From: Streptomyces alfalfae
Lineage (GTDB): Bacteria; Actinomycetota; Actinomycetes; Streptomycetales; Streptomycetaceae
DNA length: 64,000 nt
NCBI RefSeq assembly: GCF_004127445.1
Contig: NZ_QEXM01000043.1
Span: 372,001 to 436,000, forward strand
Reading direction: 5' to 3'
Position numbers and translations under genes: made by a program. This document shows positions 61,451-64,000 of this stretch, piece after piece. The notes under the pieces were generated by a model that was not told where the DNA came from, ran no database searches, and worked only from the letters and a program-made list of their open reading frames with translations. The stretch's first letter is position 1, and every line of letters begins with the position of its first letter.

Positions 61451-61729
61451 CCAGGGCTAGCTGATGCACCCCGATACTCCCACCGCAAGGCCCCCAGTGG
61501 AGTCAAAACTCACCGACATCAACTCTCCACCCACGGCACTGGAGTCAAAACCCACCAACATCTGGCCTCAGAACTCACCTACAAAGCCACCCGTAGCTGT
61601 CGGCGTCGGACCAACGCATTGTGAGCGGATAGGTGTACCCAGACATCGAGGTACTTTCTGTGTGAAGGGTGAGCGCAGGCAGCCGGGCCGGACGGGGGCG
61701 CGTCACGACGTACTGTCGGTCTAGCGCCC

Positions 61730-63085
61730 TTAATCCGGTTGCAGGTCGTCCGGCTCGCCTGTGCCGACGCCCTCGATCATGTGCAAAACCTTCTGCAGCA
61801 ACTGCTGCTCAACGGTGCGCTCGTGGAGGAGCTGTTTGACGCGTGCTGCGGCTGCCTCGTCTTGAGTTGGCATTGCCGCGCGGACCAGTTGCAGTACCTC
61901 GGGGAGGCAGCCTCCCAACATCACGTCGCGCGGGATGCCAGCGACGACAGTTGCCGGTGTCACCTGGGTGACGGACCAGGAGTCGGGCGCTTCCTTCACT
62001 GCCCAGACCACGGTGCGCTGCTCAGGTGCGAGCGTCAGCTGTACGCCGGGGCCCACGACTGCGCTGATCGCAGGCATTGATACTGAGTGCTTCCCTGCCA
62101 GGGCTGCGGCCTCCGCTGCGCTTCCGACGAATCTACGCCGTTCGAAGGCAGCTGGCTCACGCTGTCTCCGAACGGCGGCAGCTTCGGCCAAACGGTTTTG
62201 CGTGTACCACTGCGTCGCTTCCACGTCTTCCTGGTCCGCGGTGGTGGCAGTGCAGGCATCGCGGGCACCTCCGAACGCACCACTTTGGGGCTCGGCGCCT
62301 TTGACGCATGTGATCACGACGAAGCGGCACTCCGGCATGGACGCGGGGTAGAGGACGTGGCTGACAACCTCAACCGTTTGCCAACCGAGGGCCGGCACGT
62401 TCATGCGGAAATCATGACCATCACGGGTCTCACCCATGGCCATCTCCGTCTCCCAGATACGACGGGCGTCCGGGGCCTTCTTGACCGTCTCGATCAGCTC
62501 GCGCAGCTTGCCGTCATTTGCCCTGACTGCCTCAGCGAACTTCAGCATCCTCACGTAGGCCGAGGCGTGCTGGTCCCAGTCCTGGTACTGGGTCCGCGCC
62601 TCAGTCGAGGTCAGAGCCCACAAGATCAGGTTAGCTCCTGGTCGCATCACCCATGGCCACCACTCGGCCATGACGGTGTTGAAGGCGATGATGTTCCAGT
62701 GCTGGTCGCACAGGTACGCCGGGCTGGGCATCTGCAGGTCGATGAGCAGACGCAGCGCCTGCTGCAACTGCGGATGACCGGCGCCGCGCGGCGGGATCAG
62801 ATTCGTGCCGATGTTATGGAGCAGCAGCGCATGGCGCTCTTCCGTGTCCAGCCCTAGCAGAGTCGACAGTGACTCACACTGCGCTGGCGTGAACCGGGGC
62901 GGCGTCGCCCCCTTCTCCAGATCACGGTAGGTGCGCTCCCCCATCCCTAGCGCCCGGCCTGCCTGGACCTGCGTGACGCGCGCATCCTTTCGCCACCGAT
63001 ACAGCAGGGAGCCGAAGCCCGCGTATCGGTCGGCAGGCGTTCGACCACCGTCATTACCGCTGGAGCGGTGTCCTGATACGACCAC
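61730..63085 (-). CDS. MmyB-type XRE transcriptional regulator
   Basis: 451-aa regulator with an N-terminal XRE HTH (GSLLYRWRKDARVTQVQAGR, ALGMGERTYRDLEKGATPP) and an MmyB-like ligand-binding/PAS region (DLQMPSPAYLCDQHWNIIAF, NTVMAEWWPWVMRPGANLIL). The C-terminal 150 residues are less typical and helical. The GTG at 63085 is chosen for GGAAGG 6 bp upstream; the frame begins at a GTG at 63103. The upstream region is A+T-richer than average. Target genes are unknown. Confidence 0.85.
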   Translation of the reverse strand: MVVSGHRSSGNDGGRTPADRYAGFGSLLYRWRKDARVTQVQAGRALGMGERTYRDLEKGATPPRFTPAQCESLSTLLGLDTEERHALLLHNIGTNLIPPRGAGHPQLQQALRLLIDLQMPSPAYLCDQHWNIIAFNTVMAEWWPWVMRPGANLILWALTSTEARTQYQDWDQHASAYVRMLKFAEAVRANDGKLRELIETVKKAPDARRIWETEMAMGETRDGHDFRMNVPALGWQTVEVVSHVLYPASMPECRFVVITCVKGAEPQSGAFGGARDACTATTADQEDVEATQWYTQNRLAEAAAVRRQREPAAFERRRFVGSAAEAAALAGKHSVSMPAISAVVGPGVQLTLAPEQRTVVWAVKEAPDSWSVTQVTPATVVAGIPRDVMLGGCLPEVLQLVRAAMPTQDEAAAARVKQLLHERTVEQQLLQKVLHMIEGVGTGEPDDLQPD

Positions 63086-64000
63086 GAGAAACCTTCCTAA
63101 CACCTCTCGGAACGACGCCGCCTTCCGTGGCGTACAACGGGGACCAGCGTGGCCATGCTGGACACCCGACCCGAATACTAGGAAGAAACAATACGCACAT
63201 CCTTAACGATCTTATGTACTTATGGCGCGCCCCACCCCAAGCGGGAGCCGTTTATTGAAAATTAAACAAAAACCTCGACGCGACAGCCATTCACACCTGA
63301 ACCGGACATTCCGTTTGCGCAATTAGTCGCGCGGAGCGAAAACCGGCAAAAGTCTGCCGGTTCTTGATCCTGGAGGACACGCGGAGGTCTGGACCTTGTT
63401 TTGTCACCGTCCACGCAATGGCCAATTGCCGCTACGCCTAAGCGACTTACGAAACCACGGGCCTACGCGGCTCTCCAGCGCGGCCGGGCGACCTATCCAG
63501 GCAAAAAGGGCAAAGCTTGCCGTTGACGAGTCCGCTGCCCCTTGGCTTAAATCGCCCTGACCAGCCGCTTCAACGGAGCGTTGCGGCACGAGACAGGTGG
63601 GGGCGCCGTGCAGTTCATCCGACACCGGAGCGGCTGGTCCCACGATGCACCAACGCATAACGGCGGGTTCCGCCGCACTCGGCGATCAAGCGCAGTAGAG
63701 CACGGCATAGCCACGGCCGGTTCGCTGGGCAGCACTCTCAGCACTCCGTCCTGTCACTGACTGCAATGACTACAGAGGTTGAGAATCAACTCTGGATCTT
63801 GACGCGGTCCTATGCGTATGTTCATTGCCCGGGCTGCACGCCTGGTAGACGAGCGCAAGCGAACGATTCGGGCCCCGTAGGCCCGCAACATAGGGACGGC
63901 GCCCGGGAGCGGTAACTCCTGGACGCCGAACACTAAATGGCATAACCGCCTCGGCAAAGGCGGCGCTGCCTCAGCACCACGCTGTTCCCCTTGCACCGGG
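63086..64000. other. Intergenic or decayed region to window end
   Basis: No supported gene. The first part (63180-63310) is unusually A+T-rich and probably holds the MmyB-type regulator promoter. A perfect 8-bp hairpin AACCGGCA/TGCCGGTT with a 6-nt loop lies at 63341-63362. Short frames to the end have no ribosome site or known motif. No displaced tail of the attachment-site gene is seen here. Confidence 0.45.

Larger units (their letters stand above)
60895..61586. mobile_element. Non-autonomous IS21-like element carrying a STAS gene fragment
   Basis: Three related repeats of the form GTGGAGTC-N5-TCACCNAC lie at each end in opposite orientation: left copies near 60895-60919, 60919-60944 and 60965-60988; right copies near 61497-61520, 61539-61562 and 61563-61586. 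Multiple terminal repeats are a hallmark of IS21-type elements. Inside, only the first about 38 codons of an IstA-like transposase remain; the rest and any IstB are replaced by a STAS-domain reading frame. It cannot move on its own. Confidence 0.65.

Noticed and set aside
63404..63996. Three short minus-strand frames at the window end
   Set aside because: No ribosome binding site, no recognisable motif and mutually incompatible frames; left as non-coding.
24590..64000. Search for the second attachment junction inside the window
   Set aside because: No continuation of the truncated membrane-protein gene was recognised on the right side, so island length cannot be stated.

Overview
The window is very G+C-rich, with GTG starts, ATGA/GTGA stop-start overlaps and purine-rich ribosome binding sites. 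Its gene families (conservon, F420-type oxidoreductase, MmyB-like regulators, FxLD lanthipeptide, DUF742) point to Streptomyces or a close relative. No rRNA, tRNA or CRISPR array was recognised.

Core-like left part (1-24.6 kb). Bases 1-10.8 kb form a hypoxia/NO module: an Acg-type nitroreductase, a complete narGHJI respiratory nitrate reductase operon, a NarL/DevR-type response regulator, a stand-alone cyclic-nucleotide-binding-domain protein and a flavohemoglobin. Related 14-bp elements of the form GGG-N5-CGGCCC lie in the nitroreductase, narG, regulator and cNMP-domain promoters, so the block looks like one DevR/OsdR-type regulon. Next come a photolyase/NAD(P)-binding protein pair, a lipoate-protein ligase and a lipoprotein. 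A reductive pyrimidine-catabolism operon follows (beta-ureidopropionase, aminotransferase, dihydropyrimidinase, LLM oxidoreductase) behind a 10-bp inverted-repeat operator candidate. A 451-aa unknown, a small XRE protein and gamma-glutamyltransferase close the region.

Integration site and island (about 24.6 kb to the window end). A large serine recombinase sits at the 3' end of a small membrane-protein gene, which it truncates. The recombinase frame reads back through the junction into chromosomal DNA. It also carries a C-terminal segment resembling the N-terminal domain of IS5-type transposases. The opposite attachment site was not found, so the island probably extends beyond the window. Island content is mosaic: a frameshifted gene hit by an IS5-family element; GNAT, TPR regulators, an anti-sigma-type ATPase and TrmO; then GH15, a conservon (cvnABCD plus GAF) and an acyl-CoA dehydrogenase.

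The most distinctive locus is an FxLD-type lanthipeptide cluster at about 42.5-53.7 kb. It has small accessory genes, two different precursor peptides separated by strong hairpins, a full-length LanB with a TTA (bldA) codon, a LanC, and a fusion of a second SpaB_C-like domain with a protein-isoaspartate-type methyltransferase. Both precursor cores contain an Asp-Gly step next to a shared GCGSTC block, which suggests methyltransferase-driven isoaspartate formation. No dedicated transporter or leader protease is visible.

The right end (53.7-64 kb) is decaying accessory DNA. It holds an IS with a TAA target duplication that truncates the last cluster gene, a transposase remnant, a broken AbiEii-type nucleotidyltransferase with its intact partner, a secreted HNH nuclease, a membrane-anchored Mrr-like nuclease and another frameshifted gene. 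Beyond these lie a non-autonomous IS21-like element carrying a STAS-domain gene fragment and an MmyB-type regulator.
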